From Burkholderiales bacterium UBA1834 (lineage in GTDB: Bacteria > Pseudomonadota > Gammaproteobacteria > Burkholderiales > Burkholderiaceae_C), in the NCBI GenBank assembly GCA_002339015.1, contig DDJC01000104.1, forward strand, positions 232 through 57,701: 57,470 bases of DNA. Direction: 5' to 3'. Position 1 is the stretch's first letter, and the number at the start of each line of letters is the position of its first letter. The notes beneath the pieces were generated by a model. The model was not told the origin of the DNA and ran no database searches. It worked only from the letters and a program-made list of their open reading frames with translations. This document shows, piece after piece, positions 27,134 to 35,930 of this stretch. Both the position numbers and the translations under genes were made by a program.

Positions 27134-27410
27134 GATGTTTTACCGCCCATGCCTGACAAGACATGCACTGAAATGCGAAAGCCCAGTGTTCCGCCCCGGT
27201 GGATTTTATAGCCTGATATGGCCATCCATTGAGCCCAGTAGCGCCCCAAGCAAGGAGCGGGACACCGGTCTTTGCAACGATTCACCGCATGGCATCGACG
27301 CTGGAGGCACAATGCGCCTTGCCACGACGCTCTGCACCGGCTGATGGCCTAAGCCCGGAAACTGCCCCGTTTGCCCACAGATAATATGCCGGTGCCGCCC
27401 TCTGCCCAGC
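27134..27410. promoter_or_regulatory. Divergent intergenic region before the eight-gene operon
   Basis: A 277-base gap between the operon (minus) and a glycosyltransferase gene (plus). On the minus strand a TATAAA sits at 27205-27210, 72 bases before the operon start, but with no clear -35. On the plus strand a GATAAT-like hexamer lies near 27380, about 30 bases before the ATG. No hairpin terminator or open frame of interest is visible. Confidence 0.35.
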
Positions 27411-28808
27411 ATGAACAATATTTACGTAGATATCACGGACATCATCCGTTATTCCGAGAAGAATTTCCGTGTGACTGGGATCCAGCGGGTGCAGCTTCGC
27501 CTGATGACCGACATCATCAAAATGGTCGGCGATCAGCATGTGAAAGGCATGGCGTTCATGGGCGGCCAGAAGGGCTGGCAAGCCATCGACATGTCTTTCC
27601 TGAGAGAGGAAAAGGAATTCGACGCCACGGATTTCCTGCGCCAGACAGGGCGATTGAAGCCCTCTCGCTTTCCGCCACGCAATCAGATTCGGCGGTATCT
27701 GGAGCCTTATAACCGACACAAGCCCTTGCGCACGCTCAAGAAGGCTTCCGTCTATCTGCAAGCGCTGGCATGCCCACAACGCCTGCAGCGAGAAACAGGC
27801 CTCACGATCCTGAAAGCCCCCTTCAACACAGCGCCGAGCGTCCCCGTCTCGACCCTGGATCCCCAGGACACCTTCGCCATTCTGGGATCAAGCTGGAACT
27901 GCGATGAAACCGAGGAGTTCGCCCGCCAACACCGCCACCGTGGCGGCAAGGTGGCCTTGCTCGTGTACGACATCATTCCGTACACACACCCCGAACTGCA
28001 GACGGAAGAGGTTTGCGAATCCTTCAATGCCTGGCTGAGCCGAACGCCCGGCTACGTGACAGACTACATCTGCATTTCCGAGCACACCGCCAAAGAGATG
28101 CGCAAGTACCTGGCCGACAAGGGCGTCGCTGCGCAGGTGATCGCCATGCCGATGGCGCACGAATTCCCTGGATATGGGCGACACCACGAGCCCGCCACAT
28201 CTACCGTTGACAGCATCCTGAGCGTCATTCCAGACCCCTTCGTGCTGTGCGTCGGATCGATCGAAATCCGCAAGAATGGGGTCGCACTACTGAAAGCCTG
28301 GGATAAGGTTCGCCAAGTCCTGGGCCCTGCAACCCCGACCTTGGTGTTTGCCGGCAAGATCGCCTGGAAAAGCGATGCGTTCATAGACATGTTGCAGCAG
28401 ACCCGCCATGTCGAGGGTAGTGTTCACCTCTTTGAGTCTCCCACTGACGAACAGCTTGCGGCCCTGTACAAGCTCAGCCTCTTCACGGTGTACCCGAGCT
28501 TGGTAGAGGGTTGGGGGCTGCCGGTCGGGGAAAGTGCCTGGTTCGGTCGATTTGCCATCGCGTCCACTGCCTCGTCGATCCCAGAGGTTTGCGGGCCACT
28601 GGTTGACTACGTCGACCCCAGCAGCGTAGATGACATCGCAGCCAAGATGCAGCGAGCGATACAGGACCGCGCCTACCTCGACGCACGAACTGCGGCCATC
28701 CAGCAGGCCCCCATGAGAACGTGGCAGCAGGTGGCCATGCGCCTGCACGAGCTGCTGCACCAACAGCCGGCCAACGGGGACGCCAAGCACCGCACAGCGG
28801 CACCCTGA
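27411..28808 (+). CDS. GT4-type glycosyltransferase, paralog of the one at 16704
   Basis: A 465-residue transferase. It starts NNIYVDITDIIRYS, followed by RVTGIQRVQLRLM, the same N-terminal signature as the gene at 16704. The C-terminal domain matches too: FVLCVGSIEIRKNG, SLFTVYPSLVEGWGLPVGES and SSIPEVCG. These two genes clearly arose from a common ancestor and lie in the same orientation on either side of the eight-gene operon. The sugar and acceptor are not known. The next gene starts 7 bases after the stop. Confidence 0.85.
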   Translation: MNNIYVDITDIIRYSEKNFRVTGIQRVQLRLMTDIIKMVGDQHVKGMAFMGGQKGWQAIDMSFLREEKEFDATDFLRQTGRLKPSRFPPRNQIRRYLEPYNRHKPLRTLKKASVYLQALACPQRLQRETGLTILKAPFNTAPSVPVSTLDPQDTFAILGSSWNCDETEEFARQHRHRGGKVALLVYDIIPYTHPELQTEEVCESFNAWLSRTPGYVTDYICISEHTAKEMRKYLADKGVAAQVIAMPMAHEFPGYGRHHEPATSTVDSILSVIPDPFVLCVGSIEIRKNGVALLKAWDKVRQVLGPATPTLVFAGKIAWKSDAFIDMLQQTRHVEGSVHLFESPTDEQLAALYKLSLFTVYPSLVEGWGLPVGESAWFGRFAIASTASSIPEVCGPLVDYVDPSSVDDIAAKMQRAIQDRAYLDARTAAIQQAPMRTWQQVAMRLHELLHQQPANGDAKHRTAAP

Positions 28809-28815
28809 ACAGCCC

Positions 28816-30150
28816 ATGCAGAGCCTGCCGCTTCAACGTCCGGGAGTGTCCGTGCTGCACCCGGACATCAAATCCCGCTCAAGGCGAGGGATCTATGCCT
28901 ATGCCGTGTCATTGATCTCCGGCATCCAGCAGGCCGGCTTCCGAACCGGCCTGGTCACGGATCTTGCAGCAAGCCCTGACCTCGATGTCTGCGCAATTGC
29001 TCGGGACATTGCGCTGCCCTCAGCGCGCAAGGTGAGCGCGCTGAGAGCACTGCCGGCCTATGTGCGCCACCAATGGCGGCACACCGCACCATCACTGGCC
29101 ATCACGGCCCATGAGGTCCGCGCCTGCGAGCATCACGACGCCTACCTGGAGCAGGTCGATGACTTCCTGAATCTTCCAGGGTTCTATGAATTGTGCCGGC
29201 TGGCAGGCAACAAGCCTGGTCTGCCAGCGGCCAACACCGACTTCGTGGATCAGCACGGCTACAAGGTGGTCTTCACCTCAACGCCCATGGCGGTACAGGG
29301 CCGACAGGTCAAACTTATCCAGACGGTTCACGACCTCATCATCCTCAACGAAAACGTCCACGACCTGGACCGCGCCAAGTTCCAGAGGCGGCTGCAGGCC
29401 TGCATGCGGCACGCAGACATCGTCGTCGCGGTATCACACTACACCCGCCAGGAAATCTTGCAGCGCTACCCCGAGGCCGAAGCCCGTGTGGTGGTCGCAC
29501 ATCAACCGCTTCCCGCAGACCCGCTGACCATCGAGCGCAGCCTGGACCCTGGCCTGCAAGCGGCCACGCTCCAGAAGTTCGGCCTGCAAAGTGGCAGGTT
29601 CATTTTCTACGTCGGCGCTGTCGAGACGCGCAAGAATGTGGCCCGCCTGGTGCGAGCCTTTGCGCACAGCAAGGCCGCTTCGCATTGCCAGCTGGTCATC
29701 GCGGGCCCGGTGGATGAGCACTACGTCCGCCAGGAAGGAATCGCCCATCTGTTCCAACCCGCATCAAGCGACCGCGACAGCAGCGCCCTTGCGGTACGCT
29801 ACATCGGCAGGGTGTCCGACACAGAAAAGCTGTGCCTTCTGAGGCAGGCCCGCCTGTTCGCCTTCCCCTCTATCACGGAAGGATTTGGCCTGCCGGTGCT
29901 TGAAGCCCAGTCCATGGGCTGCCCGGTGCTGACCTCCAACACCTCTGCCTTGCGAGAGGTTGCGGCGCAGTCGGCTGTTCTGATCGACGATCCGACCGAT
30001 ACCGACGAGATCACGGCCAAGCTCGATCTGCTGACATTCGACGACAGGCTGCATGCCCAGAAGAGCGCGGAAGGCACCATCAACGCTCAGCGATTCCACC
30101 GGGACAAGTTTGCAGAACGTCTGCGCGAGATCATCGCCATGGTTTGCTGA
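28816..30150 (+). CDS. GT4-type glycosyltransferase
   Basis: A 444-residue retaining glycosyltransferase, a third member of this set. The N-terminal domain contains RGIYAYAVSLISGIQQAGF. The C-terminal domain contains FIFYVGAVETRKNVARLVRAF and AFPSITEGFGLPVLEAQSMG, the usual donor-binding segment with two glutamates. It is a probable partner of the preceding gene in building the same glycan. Donor and linkage cannot be set. Confidence 0.83.
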   Translation: MQSLPLQRPGVSVLHPDIKSRSRRGIYAYAVSLISGIQQAGFRTGLVTDLAASPDLDVCAIARDIALPSARKVSALRALPAYVRHQWRHTAPSLAITAHEVRACEHHDAYLEQVDDFLNLPGFYELCRLAGNKPGLPAANTDFVDQHGYKVVFTSTPMAVQGRQVKLIQTVHDLIILNENVHDLDRAKFQRRLQACMRHADIVVAVSHYTRQEILQRYPEAEARVVVAHQPLPADPLTIERSLDPGLQAATLQKFGLQSGRFIFYVGAVETRKNVARLVRAFAHSKAASHCQLVIAGPVDEHYVRQEGIAHLFQPASSDRDSSALAVRYIGRVSDTEKLCLLRQARLFAFPSITEGFGLPVLEAQSMGCPVLTSNTSALREVAAQSAVLIDDPTDTDEITAKLDLLTFDDRLHAQKSAEGTINAQRFHRDKFAERLREIIAMVC

Positions 30151-30233
30151 CGCCCTGCCCGCGGATGCATAAGCAAAGTCGTCGCCGAGCTACAGCGCGC
30201 ACAACCAATGCCAATCATCCGGGGGGCAGGACA

Positions 30234-31700
30234 CTAACAGCCGAGGTTCTTCCGAACGTACAGACCCAGCCCTCCCACCCGCTTGCGGAACTCGAAGTTA
30301 TTGAAGGCTTCGAGCTCCACCAGCGTAGCCAACCCGCTGTGCATCGGTGCGATCATTGAGCGTTCGTTGAGCACGAGGAAGTCTGGCTCCCTCCATTGAC
30401 CCGTAGTCCGGTGATTCAGGGATGTGCGCATGGGGATCACGGAGGGTGAGGGCAATGGTATAAGGATGTCAGCGTGCCCGATGTTGGCGCAAGGATGTTC
30501 CACCTTGAGCGCAGACTCCAGCGCTGCCATCTCCATTCTTGACGACGACACCATGGCATTGCTCTGAAGCTTGTAGCGAAGCCTTGTGTCGATTCGACGC
30601 GCATCATGTATCGCGAAGCAGAGCAGGACAATCACTGAACATAGTGCGATGCCTTTGCTGCTTGCCTGGGTGGCAAGCACAAGGCATGCGCCAAAGGCAA
30701 GCATTTGCAGAGGCAGGAACACATACCAGGCATAGGCCGATTGATGCGTAGCAGCCTGCGTCAGCATGAGCCCGCCAGACAGCAGGGCAAGCCATGCCAG
30801 CCCTTGACCATGGCCCTCTTGGCGGCGATGAGCGGTCAGAGTGATCACCGCGGCAATCATTGACACCCCGCATATGGCGACAAAATCCTTACCAAGTCCG
30901 CCCACCATGATCTGGTCCCATGTCACGGCATCACGTGACCATGCTTCCCACAATACATTTCGATTGAACTGCACGGGCGGCACGATGGACAGGGCATGAG
31001 ACAACTGCGCCCATGCCTTTGGGGGGCTGCAAAGCCATGCCAGTGGTAGCCAGAAGCTGGCCAGTAGTGCACCAGCTTTGAGCCCATGGCGCACTGCAGT
31101 CTGCACGCCATGACCAGCCCATAACGGATATACGATGCTTGCGGCACATGTGACAACCAACAAGGGCGCCGCAGACACCTTGGTGGCCGTGGCCAGGCTC
31201 GCGAACAGCAGGGCCGCGAGGTAGGCCGGGCCGAACGCCGCCTTATCGCGGTCCAGGCACCACAGGCACAGGGCCGACAGCAAAAGCAGCAGGTATTCCG
31301 GCGAGATGATCTTGCCGAAGAAAAAATACCCCGGCGTTAAAAGCACCAGAAACAAAAACAACACCGCCGCACGAGCATTGCGCTTGAGCACGATCCCGAA
31401 GAGGAGCAGCCATGCCGCGTACTTCATGACGATGAACAAGCCGCGAGCCATGGGGACGGCCACGTCAAATGTCAGTGTGCCGAAAATCGCATTGATCAGC
31501 AGCCAAAACGGGGGGCCGTAGCCAGCCAGGAAACTCCATCTAGACGCTGGAGTGGCATGCTCGATGAACAGCAATTCATCGGGCGCAGAGGCCTGCATGG
31601 CCGCGAGGTCGCAGTTCTGCAGCATCAACCAGGCCTCAAGCGCCAGCTCTACCGCCAGCAACGAAAGTGCCAGAACGATCAGATGCCGGCAGCCCCGCAT
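30234..31700 (-). CDS. Polytopic membrane protein, GT-C-like
   Basis: About 488 residues from an ATG at 31700; a longer frame to 31778 exists but would overlap the upstream gene more. The first helix is HLIVLALSLLAVELALEAWL and about ten further helices follow to around residue 380, then a soluble tail of about 100 residues. The architecture fits GT-C or O-antigen polymerase-like proteins, but no family is recognised. It is the last gene of a minus-strand run that begins with the GT9 gene at 38697. Base composition is lower in GC than the flanking housekeeping genes. Confidence 0.6.
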   Translation of the reverse strand: MRGCRHLIVLALSLLAVELALEAWLMLQNCDLAAMQASAPDELLFIEHATPASRWSFLAGYGPPFWLLINAIFGTLTFDVAVPMARGLFIVMKYAAWLLLFGIVLKRNARAAVLFLFLVLLTPGYFFFGKIISPEYLLLLLSALCLWCLDRDKAAFGPAYLAALLFASLATATKVSAAPLLVVTCAASIVYPLWAGHGVQTAVRHGLKAGALLASFWLPLAWLCSPPKAWAQLSHALSIVPPVQFNRNVLWEAWSRDAVTWDQIMVGGLGKDFVAICGVSMIAAVITLTAHRRQEGHGQGLAWLALLSGGLMLTQAATHQSAYAWYVFLPLQMLAFGACLVLATQASSKGIALCSVIVLLCFAIHDARRIDTRLRYKLQSNAMVSSSRMEMAALESALKVEHPCANIGHADILIPLPSPSVIPMRTSLNHRTTGQWREPDFLVLNERSMIAPMHSGLATLVELEAFNNFEFRKRVGGLGLYVRKNLGC

Positions 31701-33235
31701 CGCTTGTAAACGGAGACGGTGGAGGTGACTGAATTGCGGAAGAACCAGGAGCCAGGCGTGGAGAACACGCCACCCCACCCGTCATCCTGCAGAGGGAAGG
31801 CAGAGTCCCACAGGTACACCGGCTGCTGGTGCTTGCTGGTCAAGCACATTGATGTAGCCAATGCGCGCAGTTCAGCTTTGCGCTTCTCGAAATCGGGCAC
31901 GAAGCCATACATCAGCAGGTCGTAGTTGTCGAGCACCAGCATATCCACATCCGTGATGTTGACGGACTTGTAGTTGACGTGGCGCTGTATCGGCAGATTG
32001 CGGGCTGCGATCTGGTATCGCTCCGGCAATGCCACCGAGCGGACTCCTGGTGTGCTTGCGAGCATGTTCTGGATCTCGACCTCCTGAGCGAAGTAGGTCG
32101 CGGGGCCGTGGTTGAGCACCCGCGTGGCCAGGAAGGATGCGCCGTTCACGATAGACAGGCCGACGAAGGCAAGGGCCAGGTATCTGAGCAGGCCTTGCCG
32201 CGTGATCACCAGCCACAGGCATAGCAGCACGCAGAGCATGCTCAGGCCAGGCGCATAGGTAGGGTTGTAATAGCCTGACGCAAAGAACCCCGCAAAGGCT
32301 GCCAGCGGCATGGCCAGCGTGTACCGCTCCCGCCAGGTCCGCCCCACCAGTGGCAGGACCACCATCAGCGCCCACAAGGCATTCTGGACGTAGGCATGGT
32401 TGGCCCAGTAGATGTCGTGGCGCCGAGCCATCCGAAAGAGGTTTTGGTTGGCAGCCGAATCATCGAGTGATACGGGTGCGGCATGGAAGACCAGATGGAT
32501 GAAAGCTTTCAACCCCGGCCGCGCAGCCGCACTCACTGAGTGGCCTGCCACAGCAAAGGCATCGGCGATAGGGCGATCGATCAACCAGGCTCTGATCGCG
32601 ATATTGAATGCGATGCCCAGCAAGAATGCTGCAGGGAACAGAATGAAGGTGCGAAACCCCACCTGAGGCCTGACAAACAGGAAAAGGTAGCCCAGGGCGA
32701 AGACGGCCGGGAACCAGCTCAGGCGGTGGTTCAGTGGCAGCGCAAACAGCAAGGCTGCGACCAACGCCAGCGCACTGGCGTTCCAGGTCTTTCGGTGCAA
32801 GGCCAGAGGCAGGGCGGCGGTCACAGTCCACCACAAGGCCTCCGGCCGCACCCGATCAAACACGAAGATTGTCTGATAGGACAGCAACCAGGCTGCAGCG
32901 ATCAGCAGCAAGTGCAGCGGAGAGCGGCTGACTTTCGTGAAGAGCAGTGTCAGCAAAGCCAGGGACAGACCGCCCAGCCAGGCCGATGCCAGCCGTGCGC
33001 TCTGTACCCCGTGATGCAGCTTCAGCGCCAAACCATAAAAGGCGTGGTACAGGATGCCGGAATCGTTGCTGATATTGACGGGGATGCCATCAAAGTAAAT
33101 GGCCTCATCCGGGTGGAAGTCGATGTACTGAGACAAAAAGCCCAGGTACAGGAAGGCGATAAGGCCCAATGACGCCGCCAGCAGGAATCGGCTTCGGAAG
33201 GTGAGTGCCTGGGCACTGGGGGGCTGGGCTGTCAT
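31679..33235 (-). CDS. Polytopic membrane protein, ArnT/GT39-like
   Basis: A 518-residue protein with about ten membrane helices. The loop after the first helix contains YIDFHPDEAIYFDGIP, an acidic pair in the position used by GT-C glycosyltransferases for metal and lipid-phosphate donor binding. A soluble C-terminal region of about 130 residues follows the helices. It probably adds a sugar from a polyprenyl-phosphate donor on the periplasmic face. The stop overlaps the next gene's start by 22 bases. Confidence 0.65.
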   Translation of the reverse strand: MTAQPPSAQALTFRSRFLLAASLGLIAFLYLGFLSQYIDFHPDEAIYFDGIPVNISNDSGILYHAFYGLALKLHHGVQSARLASAWLGGLSLALLTLLFTKVSRSPLHLLLIAAAWLLSYQTIFVFDRVRPEALWWTVTAALPLALHRKTWNASALALVAALLFALPLNHRLSWFPAVFALGYLFLFVRPQVGFRTFILFPAAFLLGIAFNIAIRAWLIDRPIADAFAVAGHSVSAAARPGLKAFIHLVFHAAPVSLDDSAANQNLFRMARRHDIYWANHAYVQNALWALMVVLPLVGRTWRERYTLAMPLAAFAGFFASGYYNPTYAPGLSMLCVLLCLWLVITRQGLLRYLALAFVGLSIVNGASFLATRVLNHGPATYFAQEVEIQNMLASTPGVRSVALPERYQIAARNLPIQRHVNYKSVNITDVDMLVLDNYDLLMYGFVPDFEKRKAELRALATSMCLTSKHQQPVYLWDSAFPLQDDGWGGVFSTPGSWFFRNSVTSTVSVYKRCGAAGI

Positions 33236-33263
33236 GGATGGGGGGACATGCGTCGGAGGTGTG

Positions 33264-34421
33264 TCAGTGCAATGCCTGCACGTAAGCTTTCAGTGAGCCG
33301 GAGTAGTCCAGATCGCTTCGCAAATAGGCCTGCAATTGAGTACGAGCTGATTGGTGAGCTTCAGGGCTGGATGCCAGTGCCTGGATCTGATCGGCCAGCG
33401 CTTGCACCTCGCCGAGCGTATTCGGTTCAATTTTCTGTACGAAATCAGGCAACTCGCTGTACCACCCCACATCGCTGACGATGACCGGCACGCCTGCCTG
33501 CATCGTACGCATTACGATGGCCGAGGTTTCTCCCATGGTGGGGTAGCGAAGGGCAACACACAGGTCCACCGAGTGGAGCAACGACAGAAATGCGTCATGA
33601 GCGAGTCGCCCATGCAGATGCACAGCTTGACGCAGCCCCAATGCGTCGATCATGCCGTGGATGAATTCGCAGTCCTTGCTGATCGAGCCCGCGATGTGCA
33701 GATCGACAGGCAAGCCTTTCGCTACCAGGTTTGACATCGACTTGAGCACAACCTCGATCCGCTTGTTGGCATCCACCCCACCAAACAGGCCCACATGAAA
33801 ACGTTTGTCCGCGAACGGAAAGGGCTGGGTATCCGTCACTTCATAGAGCTGTGGCATCAGGGTGACGTCCATGCCCGGAAACACGCGCTGGATCTTGGAC
33901 TTGGAGAAGCGGGAATGAACGATGCAGGACGTGGCGTGCTGAAGTACCTCCTCGAAAAGGGGGTAGTCCATCACCAAAGGGGTTTCCCACAGGCCTCTTT
34001 GCTGCGTGCGGATGACCTCAAGGCTCAGTCGCTCGACAGCCGGGCCGTACCACTTGGCCAGCACAGCTTGGTACAGGCTGGGATCACCCTGGTCGTACAG
34101 CACCCAGGCCAGAATGTGGTGCAGCATCGTGTCATGAACGTGAACGACGCCAGGATGCCTGATCAACATCGAGATCATGTACAGGTGGAATCTCGAGTTG
34201 TTGCCCATTTGGTAGGCCAACCGATCAAAGCCTTGCATCAACTCATCGGTGGCCTGCGATGGGTGAATGAACTCGATACCCGGCAGAGGGCGTGGTTCAG
34301 TGGCCTCGGTGATGGCGCATACCTCGTGCCCCGCCTCGATCAGCCCCTTGGCCAGGTCGTAGGCGTAGTCAGCGATGCCAGTAGCCTGAGGCGGCCAAGG
34401 CGTGATCAGTGCGATCCTCAT
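33264..34421 (-). CDS. GT4-family glycosyltransferase
   Basis: A 385-residue retaining transferase. It begins MRIALITPWPPQATGIADYA with the Gly-rich acceptor-domain start (PPQATGIADY). The C-terminal half has FHVGLFGGVDANKRIEVVLK, LHIAGSISKDCEF and the donor-binding RYPTMGETSAIVMRTM in place of the more usual E-G-F motif. It overlaps the methyltransferase gene (ATGA). Substrates are unknown. Confidence 0.82.
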   Translation of the reverse strand: MRIALITPWPPQATGIADYAYDLAKGLIEAGHEVCAITEATEPRPLPGIEFIHPSQATDELMQGFDRLAYQMGNNSRFHLYMISMLIRHPGVVHVHDTMLHHILAWVLYDQGDPSLYQAVLAKWYGPAVERLSLEVIRTQQRGLWETPLVMDYPLFEEVLQHATSCIVHSRFSKSKIQRVFPGMDVTLMPQLYEVTDTQPFPFADKRFHVGLFGGVDANKRIEVVLKSMSNLVAKGLPVDLHIAGSISKDCEFIHGMIDALGLRQAVHLHGRLAHDAFLSLLHSVDLCVALRYPTMGETSAIVMRTMQAGVPVIVSDVGWYSELPDFVQKIEPNTLGEVQALADQIQALASSPEAHQSARTQLQAYLRSDLDYSGSLKAYVQALH

Positions 34422-35731
34422 CGCGGCTTGATTCCAAGCAGTGCGTAATCTTGCGGGCTGTTGAGCAGGCAGTTGAGTTGAGGGTGCTCCACCGAGCCCA
34501 TGCTGGCATCCAGGCCACGCGCACTCAGGTCGATGGGTGTGACCTCAAAGCCGATTTTCTCGAGCAGCAACTGCATCAGGTTCATTGGGATGGGGTTGCG
34601 GTGTGAGGGGTCCATGTAGAACTGCACGGTTGACACCACCAGGTTCAGCGGATTGGGCGTTTCGATGATGATGCCGCCGCCTGGCCGCAGTGCGCGGAAG
34701 GATTCTCTTAAGGTCTGCACCAAGTAGTCGAACTCCAGGTGCTCAACGAAATGCGTGGTCGTGATAGCTGCCAGGCTGGCAGTTCCTCTGGATTTGATGA
34801 AACCGAGCGCATCGCTCTTGTATACCTCCAGCGACTTGGATCGGCAGTAGGCGATCTGATCATCGTTCAAATCGATTCCGATCGCCTGGAGGCCAAGGTC
34901 GTTGACCACATGCAGCATCTCGCCACGGCCGCAGGCGATATCCAGAATCGGGGCATCACTGTTGGCTGATCCCACGCTGCGCAGAATGTCGCTGTAGATA
35001 CGATTGCGTTGCAGGATGTCGGCTTCGCTGCCTCGAAAGCGCTCTGACAGCTCTTTGAAGAAGTCGTTGATGAAAGCGTTCAAAGAGAGATCTTCGCCGG
35101 GCTGCTCCTTTGGGCCGTGTTCGGGAAGATGCGCGGTCGGGGGGGCTGGTTGCGCTATGTTTGCGGCACGTCGATCGAATTGGCCCTTGAGCGAGCTACT
35201 GAAATCCATGACCGCCTGGATGCGTTGATCCAACAAGGCCAGTTTGTGGTCCTGTTGGTTAAGGCCTTGCTCCACATGGCGGGTCAACTGGTTCAGTCGC
35301 GTCAAGTTACGAACAAAATCCATGGCCGATACCAGCCAGGGGAGGCGCTTGACCAACGAGGCACGCCTCCTGGCACGTCGAACGTACGCGCCAAGCCCAT
35401 GGAGTTGCGGGCTATCGGATTTGCGTTCAGGGGACCTGCTCATCGTGATAAGGATCGCGTCGCGAGTGATGCGGCCTTGGCGCAGCGCATCGAGATTGCC
35501 ATGCAATCCCGGCAAGTCCGCATGCCGTCCCAGGATTGTCAGGTAGGCATATTTGACGAACCATTCATCAGAGTCGATGGCAATCAAGCCCTGAACACTG
35601 TCGGGCAGTTTGGGGGGCTGCTGCGCGATCCTGGCGCGCTCGGCGATCGAGGCGCGCTCCTCTGCCATCTGCCGCTCAATGAGGGCTCTGATCTCGAGGA
35701 CGTTGTGGTCTGCGTTCGCCGCGGCGTTCAT
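34418..35731 (-). CDS. DUF4214-methyltransferase protein with central linker
   Basis: About 437 residues from an ATG at 35731 preceded by GAGAAAG. The N-terminal part (about 45-95) looks like a DUF4214 module (FVKYAYLTILGRHADLPG, then RITRDAILITMSRSPE). A helical, possibly coiled-coil linker covers about 140-200. A class I SAM methyltransferase follows: ILDIACGRGEMLHVVND, IGIDLND and TTHFVEHLEF. The segment FYMDPSHRNPIPMNL is seen in methyltransferases of glycan clusters. A role in capping or modifying a glycan chain is plausible by position. Confidence 0.8.
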   Translation of the reverse strand: MNAAANADHNVLEIRALIERQMAEERASIAERARIAQQPPKLPDSVQGLIAIDSDEWFVKYAYLTILGRHADLPGLHGNLDALRQGRITRDAILITMSRSPERKSDSPQLHGLGAYVRRARRRASLVKRLPWLVSAMDFVRNLTRLNQLTRHVEQGLNQQDHKLALLDQRIQAVMDFSSSLKGQFDRRAANIAQPAPPTAHLPEHGPKEQPGEDLSLNAFINDFFKELSERFRGSEADILQRNRIYSDILRSVGSANSDAPILDIACGRGEMLHVVNDLGLQAIGIDLNDDQIAYCRSKSLEVYKSDALGFIKSRGTASLAAITTTHFVEHLEFDYLVQTLRESFRALRPGGGIIIETPNPLNLVVSTVQFYMDPSHRNPIPMNLMQLLLEKIGFEVTPIDLSARGLDASMGSVEHPQLNCLLNSPQDYALLGIKPR

Positions 35732-35930
35732 GGTCGTCTTTCTCATGATGATGCGCGCTGTGAGCCTGGCTGCGTGAACCAGATGATCACCGAAGTGCTG
35801 TGTCGGATCAGGACGATAACACCGGCATGGAGTGCTCCCTGCTTCCTGGTGATGTGAGGGAGTCCTGCAGCACACGCTCCACCAACACGACGTCAATCCC
35901 AGCGCCTAAGAAAGCTGGGGCGATTCAGCC

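Noticed and set aside
25169..27211. A 680-codon plus-strand frame opposite GtrA and the nucleotidyltransferase
   Set aside because: Shadow of overlapping minus-strand genes; no recognisable domain.
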